From assembly GCF_042429435.1 (NCBI RefSeq), contig NZ_JBHMAF010000108.1: a DNA stretch of 64,000 bases; one strand, given 5' to 3'. Shown one piece after another: positions 25,450 through 33,982 of this stretch (within the stretch, counting starts at the first letter, position 1; each line of letters opens with the position of its first letter). Position numbers and translations under genes: made by a program. This stretch comes from Ectobacillus funiculus. GTDB taxonomy: Bacteria; Bacillota; Bacilli; Bacillales; Bacillaceae_G. The notes under the pieces were generated by a model that searched no databases, had not been told where the DNA came from, and saw only the letters and a program-made list of their open reading frames with translations.

Positions 25450-25758
25450 GTCTTCAATTACTTCTAAAATTGTTCCTGTCTTGGCATCTACTAAAAATTC
25501 AAATCGTTCCTGCATACCGTCGATGAGAGCTGTAATGCCACCGCGATACACATCGTATGTTAAATTGTAGCGTTCTAACACCTCTGGTACCATGTGAATC
25601 CAAGAGCCTGTAATTTCACCTTTATCTTCAAATGATTTTTTTGCCATGTGCAATGCTTTTTCGGACGAAAGATGACTGCCTTGCTGCAATTTTACTGCTG
25701 CGAAATATCCGGCAGTTACACCTAAGCCCATACCGATGAGCAAGCTTTTCCAATTCAT
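25447..25758 (-). CDS. ytzB: PepSY-domain protein with N-terminal membrane anchor
   Basis: A 103-residue protein. The ATG at 25758 (MNWKSLLIGMG) lies six bases after GAGGTG; an upstream GTG falls on that site. An N-terminal hydrophobic segment (LLIGMGLGVTAGYFAAV) is a signal anchor or signal peptide, and the rest is one PepSY domain ending FEFLVDAKTGTILEVIED, a typical PepSY terminus. Such domains are thought to restrain secreted proteases. The name follows B. subtilis YtzB and is moderately sure. The stop codon lies in the end of element copy 11. Confidence 0.78.
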   Translation of the reverse strand: MNWKSLLIGMGLGVTAGYFAAVKLQQGSHLSSEKALHMAKKSFEDKGEITGSWIHMVPEVLERYNLTYDVYRGGITALIDGMQERFEFLVDAKTGTILEVIED

Positions 25759-25794
25759 CGCTTCCACCTCTATTGAACAGAATGGTTTTTATTT

Positions 25795-25924
25795 CACTGT
25801 AGGAAAGTATACATTTCCGGCTAAAAGTCAATTCGACGTAGTCGGAAATTGTCGGAATACAGTGTAAGTGCAACTACGCCTCTGTCTTCGCCTAACGGCT
25901 CATCAGTCGGCGAGTATTCTTTAT
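25795..25924 (+). repeat. Intergenic element copy 12
   Basis: Full-length copy 36 bp beyond the ytzB start. The left hairpin pairs CTGTA/TACAG; the right hairpin is weakened (CATCAGTCGGCGAG). Confidence 0.88.
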
Positions 25925-26055
25925 CAAGTATAATCGAAAATCCTCAAAAAAAGAAGAAACTAGCGACATTTGTAGAATTTCGCTACAATAAGAATCAGAG
26001 TATATAGGAAAAAGTATCCTATGGGAAAAGTGGAATCGCCTCGTTTTGCTTTCTT

Positions 26056-26174
26056 GCACTTTAAGAAGGTATAAATTTTCAGCTAGAAGCGAGTTCAACG
26101 CAGCAAGGAATTTTAGAAATAAAGTGTAGAGTGCACTACGCTTCTAATAGCTCGCTAATCGGCGAGTTTTCTTC
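26056..26174 (+). repeat. Intergenic element copy 13
   Basis: Shorter linker (the CTGTCTTCGCC part is reduced to CTTCTAATAG) but both ends kept: CTTTA...TAAAG, and CTCGCTAATCGGCGAG with TTTTCTT. It lies 28 bp before ytoP. The 130 bp between copies 12 and 13 contain no gene. Confidence 0.87.
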
Positions 26175-26202
26175 ACCCTAATCAAAAAGAGGAGGTCATT
26201 TG

Positions 26203-27273
26203 ATGAATCAAGAAACGTTGAATCTATTTCGTACATTAACGGAGCTTCCCGGCGCATCGGGGTTTGAACACAGTGTTCGTCGCTTTATGAAGGAAGAGCT
26301 TAAGAAATATTCCGATGAAATCCTTCAGGATCGTCTGGGCAGTGTTTTCGGTGTGAAAAAGGGAGATGAAAATGGTCCTCGTGTGATGGTAGCCGGTCAT
26401 ATGGATGAAGTTGGCTTCATGGTGACGCAAATCACGAAAAATGGCATGATTCGCTTTCAACCGCTCGGTGGTTGGTGGAGTCAGGTATTACTTGCGCAGC
26501 GTGTACAAATTATAACCGATGACAAGCCGATTATTGGCGTAATTGCCTCCATTCCGCCGCACATCTTAAGTGATGAGATGCGTGCTAAGCCAATGGATAT
26601 AAAAAATATGCTCATCGACATTGGAGCCGATGATCGTGAGCATGCGCTGGCTCTCGGGGTCAAGCCAGGACAGCAAATTGTGCCGATATGCCCGTTTACG
26701 CCAATGGCAAACGACAAGAAAATTCTTGCAAAAGCATGGGATAATCGTTATGGATGCGGCTTAGCGATCGAGCTTTTAAAAGAGGTACAGAATGATAAGT
26801 TGCCAAATGTGCTGTATTCTGGTGCGACTGTGCAGGAGGAGGTTGGTCTTCGCGGTGCGCAAACAGCGGCAAATATGATCCAGCCTGATATTTTCTTTGC
26901 CCTTGACGCAAGTCCGGCAAATGATGCAGCCGGTGATAAGAAGGAGTTTGGGCAGCTGGGGAAAGGAGCGCTTTTACGTATTTTTGATCGCTCCATGGTT
27001 ACGCACAAAGGAATGGTTGAGTTTATTTTGGATACGGCGGAAACAAATCAGATTCCGTACCAATATTTTGTTTCGCAAGGTGGAACAGATGCGGGGCGCG
27101 TTCATACTAGCAATTCTGGTGTTCCGTCTGGTGTAATTGGTGTATGTGCTCGTTATATCCACACACATGCATCAATCATGCACGTAGATGACTACGCCGC
27201 AGCAAAGGAGCTGCTTGTAAAGCTTGTAAAAGCAACTGATCGTACAACACTTGAAACGATTCGGAGCAAGTAA
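26203..27273 (+). CDS. ytoP: M42-family metal aminopeptidase YtoP
   Basis: A 356-residue dinuclear metallo-aminopeptidase of the PepA/glutamyl aminopeptidase M42 group, normally a dodecamer in the cytosol. The metal ligands are visible in order: AGHMDEVGFM near residue 65, AKAWDNRYGCG near 176, the catalytic VQEEVGLRGAQ near 209, DASPANDAAGD near 232, and HTHASIMHVDDY near the end. The ATG at 26203 follows AGAGGAGG; the TTG before it is not needed. The next gene follows after 46 bp without a terminator. Confidence 0.93.
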   Translation: MNQETLNLFRTLTELPGASGFEHSVRRFMKEELKKYSDEILQDRLGSVFGVKKGDENGPRVMVAGHMDEVGFMVTQITKNGMIRFQPLGGWWSQVLLAQRVQIITDDKPIIGVIASIPPHILSDEMRAKPMDIKNMLIDIGADDREHALALGVKPGQQIVPICPFTPMANDKKILAKAWDNRYGCGLAIELLKEVQNDKLPNVLYSGATVQEEVGLRGAQTAANMIQPDIFFALDASPANDAAGDKKEFGQLGKGALLRIFDRSMVTHKGMVEFILDTAETNQIPYQYFVSQGGTDAGRVHTSNSGVPSGVIGVCARYIHTHASIMHVDDYAAAKELLVKLVKATDRTTLETIRSK

Positions 27274-27319
27274 TAGAAGAGTAAGCATTACTGATGTTTT
27301 AAAAACGGAGGAACGATGG

Positions 27320-27823
27320 ATGAAGGTAGCAGTAGGTTCTACAAATAAAACAAAAACGGGTGCGGTACGGAATGCGTTTCCAGAAGCAACACTTGTCTCC
27401 GTTCCTGCTTTGTCTGGTGTAGCTGATCAACCATTTTCTGATGAGGAGACATTACAGGGTGCTGTGAATCGGGCTAGAAATGCCTTAGAACAAACAGATG
27501 CTGATGTTGCAATCGGCCTAGAAGGCGGTGTGCTTGAAACAGGACGAGGTCTGTTTTTATGCAACTGGGGAGCGCTTGTGACTCGTCACGGGGAAATGTT
27601 TTATGCGGGAGGAGCACGTATACAATTACCTGATGAATTTTTGCATCCGCTTCTTTCTGGAAAAGAGCTAAGTGAAATTATGGATAATTATACGAAACGT
27701 CGAGATATTCGCAGCAGTGAGGGCGCAATTGGTATTTTTACGAATGGGTATATAGATCGGGAAGAGATGTTTACCCATGTAGCAAAACTGCTCGTTGGGC
27801 AATATATGTATTCAAAAGCATAA
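27320..27823 (+). CDS. DUF84-family non-canonical purine NTP phosphatase
   Basis: A 167-residue protein of the DUF84/YjjX family, whose members hydrolyse inosine and xanthosine triphosphates. It starts MKVAVGSTNKTKTGAVRNAF, the substrate-binding N-terminus, and keeps GLEGGVLETGRGLFLCNW and RDIRSSEGAIGIFTNG. The ATG at 27320 follows GGAGG. It sits between ytoP and ytpP in what looks like one operon (gaps 46 and 64 bp). NTP clean-up is the family role; the exact base is not shown. Confidence 0.85.
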   Translation: MKVAVGSTNKTKTGAVRNAFPEATLVSVPALSGVADQPFSDEETLQGAVNRARNALEQTDADVAIGLEGGVLETGRGLFLCNWGALVTRHGEMFYAGGARIQLPDEFLHPLLSGKELSEIMDNYTKRRDIRSSEGAIGIFTNGYIDREEMFTHVAKLLVGQYMYSKA

Positions 27824-27887
27824 CAGTTGCAAAAGGCCCGCTGGGACGAGTAAAGTAAACAGCAGAAGAAAGAAGGAGAGTGTACAT

Positions 27888-28208
27888 ATGAAAGTACTTG
27901 AAAGCGTGGAACAGTTCCAGACATTACAACAAGAACAGAACGTTGTATTTTTATTTTCAGCAGATTGGTGTCCGGATTGTGTATTCATTAAGCCATTTAT
28001 GCCGGAGGTGGAAGAGGCATATAGTGATTTTACATTCGTTTTTGTTGATCGTGACAAGTTTATTGACCTTTGCCGCGAACTAGATGTATTTGGAATTCCG
28101 AGCTTTGTTGCTTATAGCAAGGGAGCAGAAATTGGAAGATTTGTGAATAAGGATCGAAAAACGCAAGAGCAAATTGAGGCATTTTTGGAAGGACTTCGCA
28201 AGCAATGA
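27888..28208 (+). CDS. ytpP: Thioredoxin-like protein YtpP
   Basis: A 106-residue single-domain thioredoxin fold without a signal peptide. The active site is SADWCPDCVFIKPF near residue 29, a CPDC variant of the usual CGPC, and the cis-Pro loop is FGIPSFVAY. The ATG has AGAAGGAGAG upstream. The stop overlaps the ytpQ start by four bases (ATGA), so they are translationally coupled, as in B. subtilis. The CPDC site suggests a reducing or bacillithiol-related role, but the partner is unknown. Confidence 0.92.
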   Translation: MKVLESVEQFQTLQQEQNVVFLFSADWCPDCVFIKPFMPEVEEAYSDFTFVFVDRDKFIDLCRELDVFGIPSFVAYSKGAEIGRFVNKDRKTQEQIEAFLEGLRKQ

Positions 28209-29014
28209 AAATAACAAGCAAGAAAGTGAAGGATGAGCTGATCAGGAGGCTGGAACGGCCAGAATGGCAGTTTCAATATGACAGGGAAAAAGAGACACTA
28301 CGGATCGAGGATAAGGAAACTAAAAAAGGTATTACAGTTTCCTTGCCAGGTATCGTTGCGAAATGGGAGCAAAAGCAAGAGAAAGCTGTAGAGGAAATCG
28401 TGTATTACGTAGAAGAAGCACTGCTCGCGATGCATAGAGAAGGGACACAGGCAGAGCGGATTTTACCTGTTATCCGCTCTACTTCCTTTCCTATGGAGCA
28501 AGAGGAAGGAAATCCGTTTGTTACAACAGAGCACACAGCAGAAACAAGGATTTATTATGCTCTTGATTCTGAAAAAACATATCGTCTCATCGATCAACGT
28601 CTCCTTCAAAATCTAGGTCTTGATGAACAGCAGGTAAGGGAGATGGCCCTGTTTCACCTTCGCTCCCTGCCGCGTAAGGTAAAGTCTGACGAAGTAGCGG
28701 GCAATGTATTTTACTTTTTTAATCAAAATGATGGTTATGATGCCAGCCGAGTGCTAGATGATTCCCTTTTAATAGATATGAAGGGGCAGATTGAAGGAGA
28801 TATGGTCGTTGCGGTGCCGCATCAGGATGTGTTAATCGTTGCAGATCTTCGAAACGAGATTGGCTACGATATTATTGCGCAAATGACGATGAAATTTTTC
28901 TTTGAAGGTCGCGTTCCAATTACCGCTCTTTCTTTTATGTATGAAAATAAGGAGCTAGAGCCAATTTTTATTTTAGGGAAAAAACGTCGGCAGAAGGATA
29001 ATGAGCAAGAGTAA
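28205..29014 (+). CDS. ytpQ: DUF1444 family protein YtpQ
   Basis: A 269-residue soluble protein of the DUF1444 family with no assigned function. Recognisable segments are RILPVIRSTSFPMEQ near residue 80, ARVLDDSLL mid-protein and ITALSFMYENKELEPIFILGKKRRQ at the C-terminus. It starts in the ATGA overlap with ytpP and ends the operon ytoP-DUF84-ytpP-ytpQ. B. subtilis has ytpR next; here no ytpR is present and 500 bp with two element copies follow instead. Confidence 0.9.
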   Translation: MKITSKKVKDELIRRLERPEWQFQYDREKETLRIEDKETKKGITVSLPGIVAKWEQKQEKAVEEIVYYVEEALLAMHREGTQAERILPVIRSTSFPMEQEEGNPFVTTEHTAETRIYYALDSEKTYRLIDQRLLQNLGLDEQQVREMALFHLRSLPRKVKSDEVAGNVFYFFNQNDGYDASRVLDDSLLIDMKGQIEGDMVVAVPHQDVLIVADLRNEIGYDIIAQMTMKFFFEGRVPITALSFMYENKELEPIFILGKKRRQKDNEQE

Positions 29015-29059
29015 AAAGTCTGTGAATCCATTATGTTTTCTTAGGTAATTACTGCTTTT

Positions 29060-29188
29060 GCACTTAAGAAAGTATAAATTTCCAGGTAGAAGTGAATTCG
29101 ACGTAGCCGGGAATTTTAGGAACAAGGTGTAAGTGTAGCTACGCCGCTACTTTTGCCTAACGGCTTGCCAATTAGTAAGTTTTCTTTA
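29060..29188 (+). repeat. Intergenic element copy 14
   Basis: Full-length but eroded at the right end (CTTGCCAATTAGTAAG, then TTTTCTTTA); it follows ytpQ by 45 bp. Confidence 0.85.
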
Positions 29189-29230
29189 CCCTACAGTGAC
29201 GATAAGGCAGTAGCATCTAATAAATGGATT

Positions 29231-29270
29231 CAAAAGCAAAAGCCGCTATCTAGGTGGTTTTTGCTTTTTT
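29231..29270 (+). terminator. Intrinsic terminator between element copies 14 and 15
   Basis: AAAAGCAAAAGCC and GGTGGTTTTTGCTTTTTT form a stem of about 11 bp with a T-rich end; it probably ends the ytoP-ytpQ transcript. Confidence 0.8.
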
Positions 29271-29405
29271 GCGCTTCTAAGAAGGCGCAAATTTCCAGAT
29301 AGAAATGCATTCGGTGTAGTTAGAAATTTTAGGGATGCAGTATGAGTGCAACTACGCCTCTATCTTCGCCCAAGGGCTGGCTCGCCAATCAGCGAGTTTT
29401 CTTTA
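29271..29405 (+). repeat. Intergenic element copy 15
   Basis: Full-length copy with a somewhat eroded left hairpin and an intact ACTACGCCTCTATCTTCG linker; it ends 114 bp before sftA. An open frame that runs from here into sftA is not coding at this end. Confidence 0.87.
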
Positions 29406-29518
29406 CATATTATGTAGTGTTGCTAGGGGATTTTGTCTCCTATAATTTTTTTTCCCACATTCGCTATAATGCTGTTACAATAAAAGATGTTATTATTTTG
29501 CAGAAAGAGTGGTACTGC

Positions 29519-32449
29519 ATGTTAGATTGGATGAAAAAACTGTTGAAGAAGGAAGAGAGTGTACCTGAAGCTCCTCAAACAGATCATTCGCCTGTTATAG
29601 ACAAATATGAACCGTTACAAAAAGAAATAGAGGCTAGAGTGACTTATCAATACCCAAAGGGGAAATTTCGGTTTCCGCTAGATATTAATGAACCGCTTGA
29701 GAGACGTGAGCCTGTTCGAACTGATCAGGTAAAAAGGCAGCCTTCTATAGAACAGGATAGAAGCAGACCCCGCCCTCGTTCATTGCAGTGGGAGCAGCCT
29801 GAACAAGCACGGCCTTCTGTGCCGCAGCATGTAACGGAACCTACATTGCAGCAGCCTGAGGAGCAGGTCTTTACTCGTCCACAATTGCCAGAGTCTAGCC
29901 GTGTTCCTTTTCGTCCGACTGAAGTCCCATCGCCTGTTTTTGGTTATACACGTCCAGGGCAGGTGGAAGAAAAGCGTCCGCCTGTTGAGGATGAGGATAT
30001 CGTACTGTCAAATGAAAGAAAATCAGTAGTAGATGCATGGCTTGAGAAAAATGGATACGTATCAGTTTTTGAGAAGACGGAAGCGATACACATCGAAAAG
30101 GCATACGGAGATACTGAAGAGCAAACACTCTTAAGTAAGGAGTATGTGGAAAAGGCTTATGAAAAGCCAGAGGTAGTGCAAGTTGTACAGAACGAAGCAC
30201 TAACAGAACTAAAAACAGTGGGGCTACCTGAGCTGGAGGATTTTGCATCAGAAGGAGAACAGCAGGAGCAAGGACCCCCTGAAGAGGCAGAAGCAGTAAA
30301 AGCGAGTGAGCTACTGAAGGAAGAGGAAGCTAAAGAGCAGCAGGAGCAAGAATCTTCTGAAGAGACAGAAGTAGCGAGTGAGCTATTGGAGGAAGAGGAA
30401 GCTAAAGAGCAGCAGGAGCAAGAACCTTCTGAAGAGACAGAAGTAGCGAGTGAGCTATTGGAGGAAGAGGAAGCTAAAGAGCAGCAGGAGCAAGAACCTT
30501 CTGAAGAGGCAGTAGAAACAAGTGAGCTGCTGGAGGAAGAGGAAGCTAAAGAAGAGCAAGAACCTTTTGAAGAGGCAGAAGTAGCGAGTGAATTGCTGGA
30601 GGAAGAGGAAGCTAAAGAGCAGCAGGAGCAAGAATCTTCTGAAGAGATAGAAGTAGCGGGTGAGCTGCTGGAGGAAGAGGAAGTTAAAGAGCAGCAGGAG
30701 CAAGAACCTTCTGAAGAGGCAGTAGAAACAAGTGAGCTGCTGGAGGAAGAGGAAGCTAAAGAGCAGCAGGAGCAAGAATCTTCTGAAGAGGCAGAGGCAG
30801 TAGAAATAAGTGAGCTGCTGGAGGAAGAGGAAGCTAAAGAAGAGCAGCAGGGACAAGAGACTTCTAAGGTGGTAGAGGCAGCGGAAGAAAAGGGGCCTCT
30901 TGAAAACCCTCAGTCTGTAAAGGTCGAGGGGCGTGAGAGAAAGCGGTTTGTGCCGTATAACGTAATGATGCTTAAGCAGGACAGGCTTCGCTTGGAGCAA
31001 AAGAAGCAAGAAATGCCACTATATACGCTACCGCCTATACATTTATTGCATGTTCCATCGCGTTTAGAAGTGAATGATGACGAGTGGCTGCAGGAGCAAA
31101 TGGAATTGCTCAATACAACATTCTTTAATTTTAATGTAGGTGCCAAGGTTGTGAATCTGACACAAGGACCTTCTGTTACCCGTTTTGAAGTACAACCTGA
31201 CCCAGGAGTCAAGGTTAATAAAATTACTAATTTATCCGATGATATTAAGCTAAATTTAGCTGCACGCGATATTCGTATTGAGGCGCCGATTCCGGGCAAG
31301 AATGCAGTTGGCATTGAGGTGCCGAATAAGGAAAGCAAGCCAGTGTTTTTGCGAGAAATTTTGCGTAGTCCTGAGTTTGCAAAAAGTGATTCGCCTCTAA
31401 CGGTTGCGCTTGGTTTGGATATTTCCGGTGCACCGATTGTAACTGATATCCGCAAAATGCCGCATGGGTTGATTGCAGGCTCGACCGGATCCGGAAAGAG
31501 TGTGTGTATCAACGCAATTTTGACAAGTATCTTATATAAAGCTATGCCTCATGAGGTGAAGCTTATGTTGATTGACCCGAAAATGGTCGAGTTGGCACCG
31601 TATAATGAAGTGCCTCATCTTGTATCTCCAGTGATTACGGATGCAAAAGCAGCTACGGCTGCGTTGAAGTGGGCTGTAGAAGAAATGGACCGTCGATACG
31701 AGTCATTTGCACATGCAGGTGCCCGTGATTTAACAAGGTATAATGATCTTGTTGAGCAAAAGCAAGCGCCAGGACAGCAGCTGCCTTACATTGTCATCGT
31801 AATTGATGAGTTGGCAGATTTAATGATGGTAGCAGCTGCTGATGTAGAAGAAGCTATTTGCCGTATTGCGCAAAAGGCGCGTGCATGTGGAATTCATTTG
31901 CTTGTCGCGACGCAGCGCCCGTCTGTGGATGTAATTACTGGGCTCATTAAGTCAAATATACCGACACGTATTGCTTTTACTGTATCGTCTCAGGTTGACT
32001 CTCGGACCATTATCGATACTGCAGGGGCAGAAAAATTACTTGGACGCGGGGATATGTTATTTTTAGAAAATGGCACATCAAAAACGGTTCGTCTGCAGGG
32101 GGTATATGTATCAGATGAGGAAATTGAGCGTACCGTGCAGCATGTAAAACAGCAAATGAAGCCATGCTATATGTTTCAGCAGGATGATTTGCTGGCGAAG
32201 GCAGAGCAGCACGCAGCAGAGGATGAGCTATTTTATGATGCTTGTCAGTTTGTATTGGAGCAGGGCGGCGCATCTGCCTCATCTGTGCAACGCCGCTTCC
32301 GAATTGGTTATAATCGTGCTGCACGTCTTATTGAAGAAATGGAAGCACAAGGCATTATTTCGGAGGCTCGCGGAACAAAGCCGCGTGATGTTCTCATCAC
32401 AGAGGGAGAGTTGGCTGCTATGCAGGATATGAATGGACAAGGGCATTGA
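29519..32449 (+). CDS. sftA: FtsK/SpoIIIE-type DNA translocase SftA
   Basis: ATP-driven DNA pump that clears chromosomes from the closing septum. The ATG at 29519 (MLDWMKKLLKKEES) matches the family start; the upstream frame is element copy 15. At 976 residues it is close to B. subtilis SftA. There are no membrane helices. An N-terminal linker (to about residue 245) is followed by an acidic tandem repeat (about 246-450), then the motor: Walker A AGSTGSGKSVCIN near 660, LIDPKMVELAPYNEVPHL, Walker B VIVIDELADLMMV, and a C-terminal winged-helix gamma domain (RRFRIGYNRAARLIEEME) that reads KOPS/SRS-like sites. Confidence 0.94.
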   Translation: MLDWMKKLLKKEESVPEAPQTDHSPVIDKYEPLQKEIEARVTYQYPKGKFRFPLDINEPLERREPVRTDQVKRQPSIEQDRSRPRPRSLQWEQPEQARPSVPQHVTEPTLQQPEEQVFTRPQLPESSRVPFRPTEVPSPVFGYTRPGQVEEKRPPVEDEDIVLSNERKSVVDAWLEKNGYVSVFEKTEAIHIEKAYGDTEEQTLLSKEYVEKAYEKPEVVQVVQNEALTELKTVGLPELEDFASEGEQQEQGPPEEAEAVKASELLKEEEAKEQQEQESSEETEVASELLEEEEAKEQQEQEPSEETEVASELLEEEEAKEQQEQEPSEEAVETSELLEEEEAKEEQEPFEEAEVASELLEEEEAKEQQEQESSEEIEVAGELLEEEEVKEQQEQEPSEEAVETSELLEEEEAKEQQEQESSEEAEAVEISELLEEEEAKEEQQGQETSKVVEAAEEKGPLENPQSVKVEGRERKRFVPYNVMMLKQDRLRLEQKKQEMPLYTLPPIHLLHVPSRLEVNDDEWLQEQMELLNTTFFNFNVGAKVVNLTQGPSVTRFEVQPDPGVKVNKITNLSDDIKLNLAARDIRIEAPIPGKNAVGIEVPNKESKPVFLREILRSPEFAKSDSPLTVALGLDISGAPIVTDIRKMPHGLIAGSTGSGKSVCINAILTSILYKAMPHEVKLMLIDPKMVELAPYNEVPHLVSPVITDAKAATAALKWAVEEMDRRYESFAHAGARDLTRYNDLVEQKQAPGQQLPYIVIVIDELADLMMVAAADVEEAICRIAQKARACGIHLLVATQRPSVDVITGLIKSNIPTRIAFTVSSQVDSRTIIDTAGAEKLLGRGDMLFLENGTSKTVRLQGVYVSDEEIERTVQHVKQQMKPCYMFQQDDLLAKAEQHAAEDELFYDACQFVLEQGGASASSVQRRFRIGYNRAARLIEEMEAQGIISEARGTKPRDVLITEGELAAMQDMNGQGH
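30257..30875 (+). repeat. Acidic 24-residue tandem repeat inside sftA
   Basis: Eight to nine head-to-tail units of mostly 72 bp, each encoding a variant of EQQEQEPSEETEVASELL plus EEEEAK. Units 2 and 3 are almost identical, and units 4 and 7 share the AVETSELL variant, which points to recent expansion and unit exchange. One unit is shortened by two residues and one lengthened by two. All length changes keep the frame. Confidence 0.95.
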
Positions 32450-32538
32450 CCTCCTCTTCCTGTTTATAAACACACGGAAGCTGGATTAGACGGGTTATAC
32501 TAAAAGAACTGATGAGATGGATGGGTAGGGAATCAATC

Positions 32539-33669
32539 ATGATGAAAGAAATAGAATGGAAGCTACAAGGCAAAATTAAGCGTCTTACAAATCAAACCTT
32601 TAAGTTTGATGAGCGCGTTGGAGAAGGCTGGTTTTCTGCGGTTTACTTTTTGAAGACTCGTGAGATTATTCAGCATACTCGTCCGGGAACAGTAGTAACT
32701 ATGCAGTTTTTCCAGCGGGAGCATGCGGTTTTATGCGGTACGGATGAAGCGATTGCGTTATTGCAAACTTTTGCGGCGCATCCGGAGAAGCTGGAAGTCC
32801 ATTCCTTAAAGGATGGCGATAAAGTTAGTCCGTTTGAAACAGTACTAACCATTCGTGGACCTTATGAATACTTTGGATATTTAGAAGGTGTTATTGACGG
32901 TATTTTGGCTAGACGTACATCAGTGGCAACGAATGTGTACAACGTTGTGCAAGCAGCGCGCAGCGGCAGCAGAGAAAAGCCAATCATTTTTATGGGGGAT
33001 CGTGACGACCATTTTACACAGCAGGCAGGAGATGGGTATGCAGCCTATATTGGGGGAACAAGTGCTCAGGCAACTCATGCGATGAACGAATGGTGGGGAA
33101 AAAGCGGTATGGGTACAATGCCTCATGCGCTTATTCAAATGTTTGGCGGAGATGTTGTTGAGGCGACAAAAGCCTACTATCAACAATTTCCAGAGGATGA
33201 CTTAATCGTGCTGATTGATTATAATAACGATGTGATTACTGATGCGCTTCGCGTGGCGAGGGAATTTGGTCAAGACTTAAAAGGTGTGCGCCTTGATACA
33301 TCTCGTACAATGATTGACCAATATTTCATTCGGCATCCAGAGGTGCTCGGCACTTTCGACCCGCGTGGTGTGAACCCGCAGCTTGTTTTTGCGCTTCGTC
33401 AGGCGCTTGACGCAGAGGGCTATGAGCACGTGAAAATTGTAGTAACCGGCGGATTTGATGAGAAGAGAATCCGTGCATTTGAGTCACAGGATGTCCCGGT
33501 GGATATGTACGGGGTGGGAAGCAGCTTGCTTAAAATGAATATTGGCTTTACAGGGGACAATGTGGAGCTTAATGGAGAGCCGCAAGCAAAGGCTGGACGA
33601 AAATATCGTCCGAACCCGCGGTTAGAACGTGTTGAGTTATTAGAAAAACAAGAGGTATATGAATTCTAA
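32539..33669 (+). CDS. Nicotinate phosphoribosyltransferase
   Basis: NAD salvage enzyme joining nicotinate to PRPP. The 376 residues from the ATG at 32539 (second ATG adjacent) hold the family pattern: an N-terminal FQREHAVLCGTDEAI, the loop DGDKVSPFETVLTIRGPY, GGTSAQATHAMNEWWG near residue 173, and the phosphate-binding GVGSSLLKMNIGFTGDNVEL near the C-terminus. It is shorter than B. subtilis PncB (about 490) and belongs to the second NAPRTase type. The start is uncertain; several in-frame ATGs lie upstream with weak ribosome sites. Confidence 0.85.
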   Translation: MMKEIEWKLQGKIKRLTNQTFKFDERVGEGWFSAVYFLKTREIIQHTRPGTVVTMQFFQREHAVLCGTDEAIALLQTFAAHPEKLEVHSLKDGDKVSPFETVLTIRGPYEYFGYLEGVIDGILARRTSVATNVYNVVQAARSGSREKPIIFMGDRDDHFTQQAGDGYAAYIGGTSAQATHAMNEWWGKSGMGTMPHALIQMFGGDVVEATKAYYQQFPEDDLIVLIDYNNDVITDALRVAREFGQDLKGVRLDTSRTMIDQYFIRHPEVLGTFDPRGVNPQLVFALRQALDAEGYEHVKIVVTGGFDEKRIRAFESQDVPVDMYGVGSSLLKMNIGFTGDNVELNGEPQAKAGRKYRPNPRLERVELLEKQEVYEF

Positions 33670-33982
33670 CACTGATTGTGCTTGTTATGATTTCAGATGT
33701 GCTTGGGCGTGCTGCGGGGTACAGTTTTTTGTGCCTGCAGCACGCTCCTAGATTGTTAAGAAGCAGTTGTGTTTTTCTCGGCCGAACCGGTTGCAGCATT
33801 GTTTCTTGGTCCTATGCAGCTTGGGGAATTGTCTATAATGGCTACGTTATGTGTTTGTTTCGTGTTTCGAGATAACAATACAGGAAGAATTTTTATTGTC
33901 ATTCCCAAAAACGAAAACACCATCATATACTGTCTTACAGATAGGCCGTTGTATTAGTTATAGATGTTGGAGGTTCTTTAAA
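33670..33982 (+). other. Intergenic region before murC
   Basis: A GGGCGTGCTGC...GCAGCACGCTCC hairpin (33704-33749) with a large T-containing loop follows the NAPRTase gene; no T run comes after it, so it is a weak terminator at best. A perfect TATAAT (33834-33839) is the likely murC -10, with no good -35. No element copy lies here. Confidence 0.55.

Noticed and set aside
29342..29518. In-frame N-terminal extension of sftA
   Set aside because: It lies partly in element copy 15, lacks a ribosome site and is absent from SftA relatives; the start at 29519 fits.
30455..31009. Long minus-strand open frame rich in Leu, Phe and Arg
   Set aside because: It is the antisense of the Glu/Gln-rich sftA repeat; periodic sequence keeps the opposite frame open. 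No ribosome site and no plausible protein.
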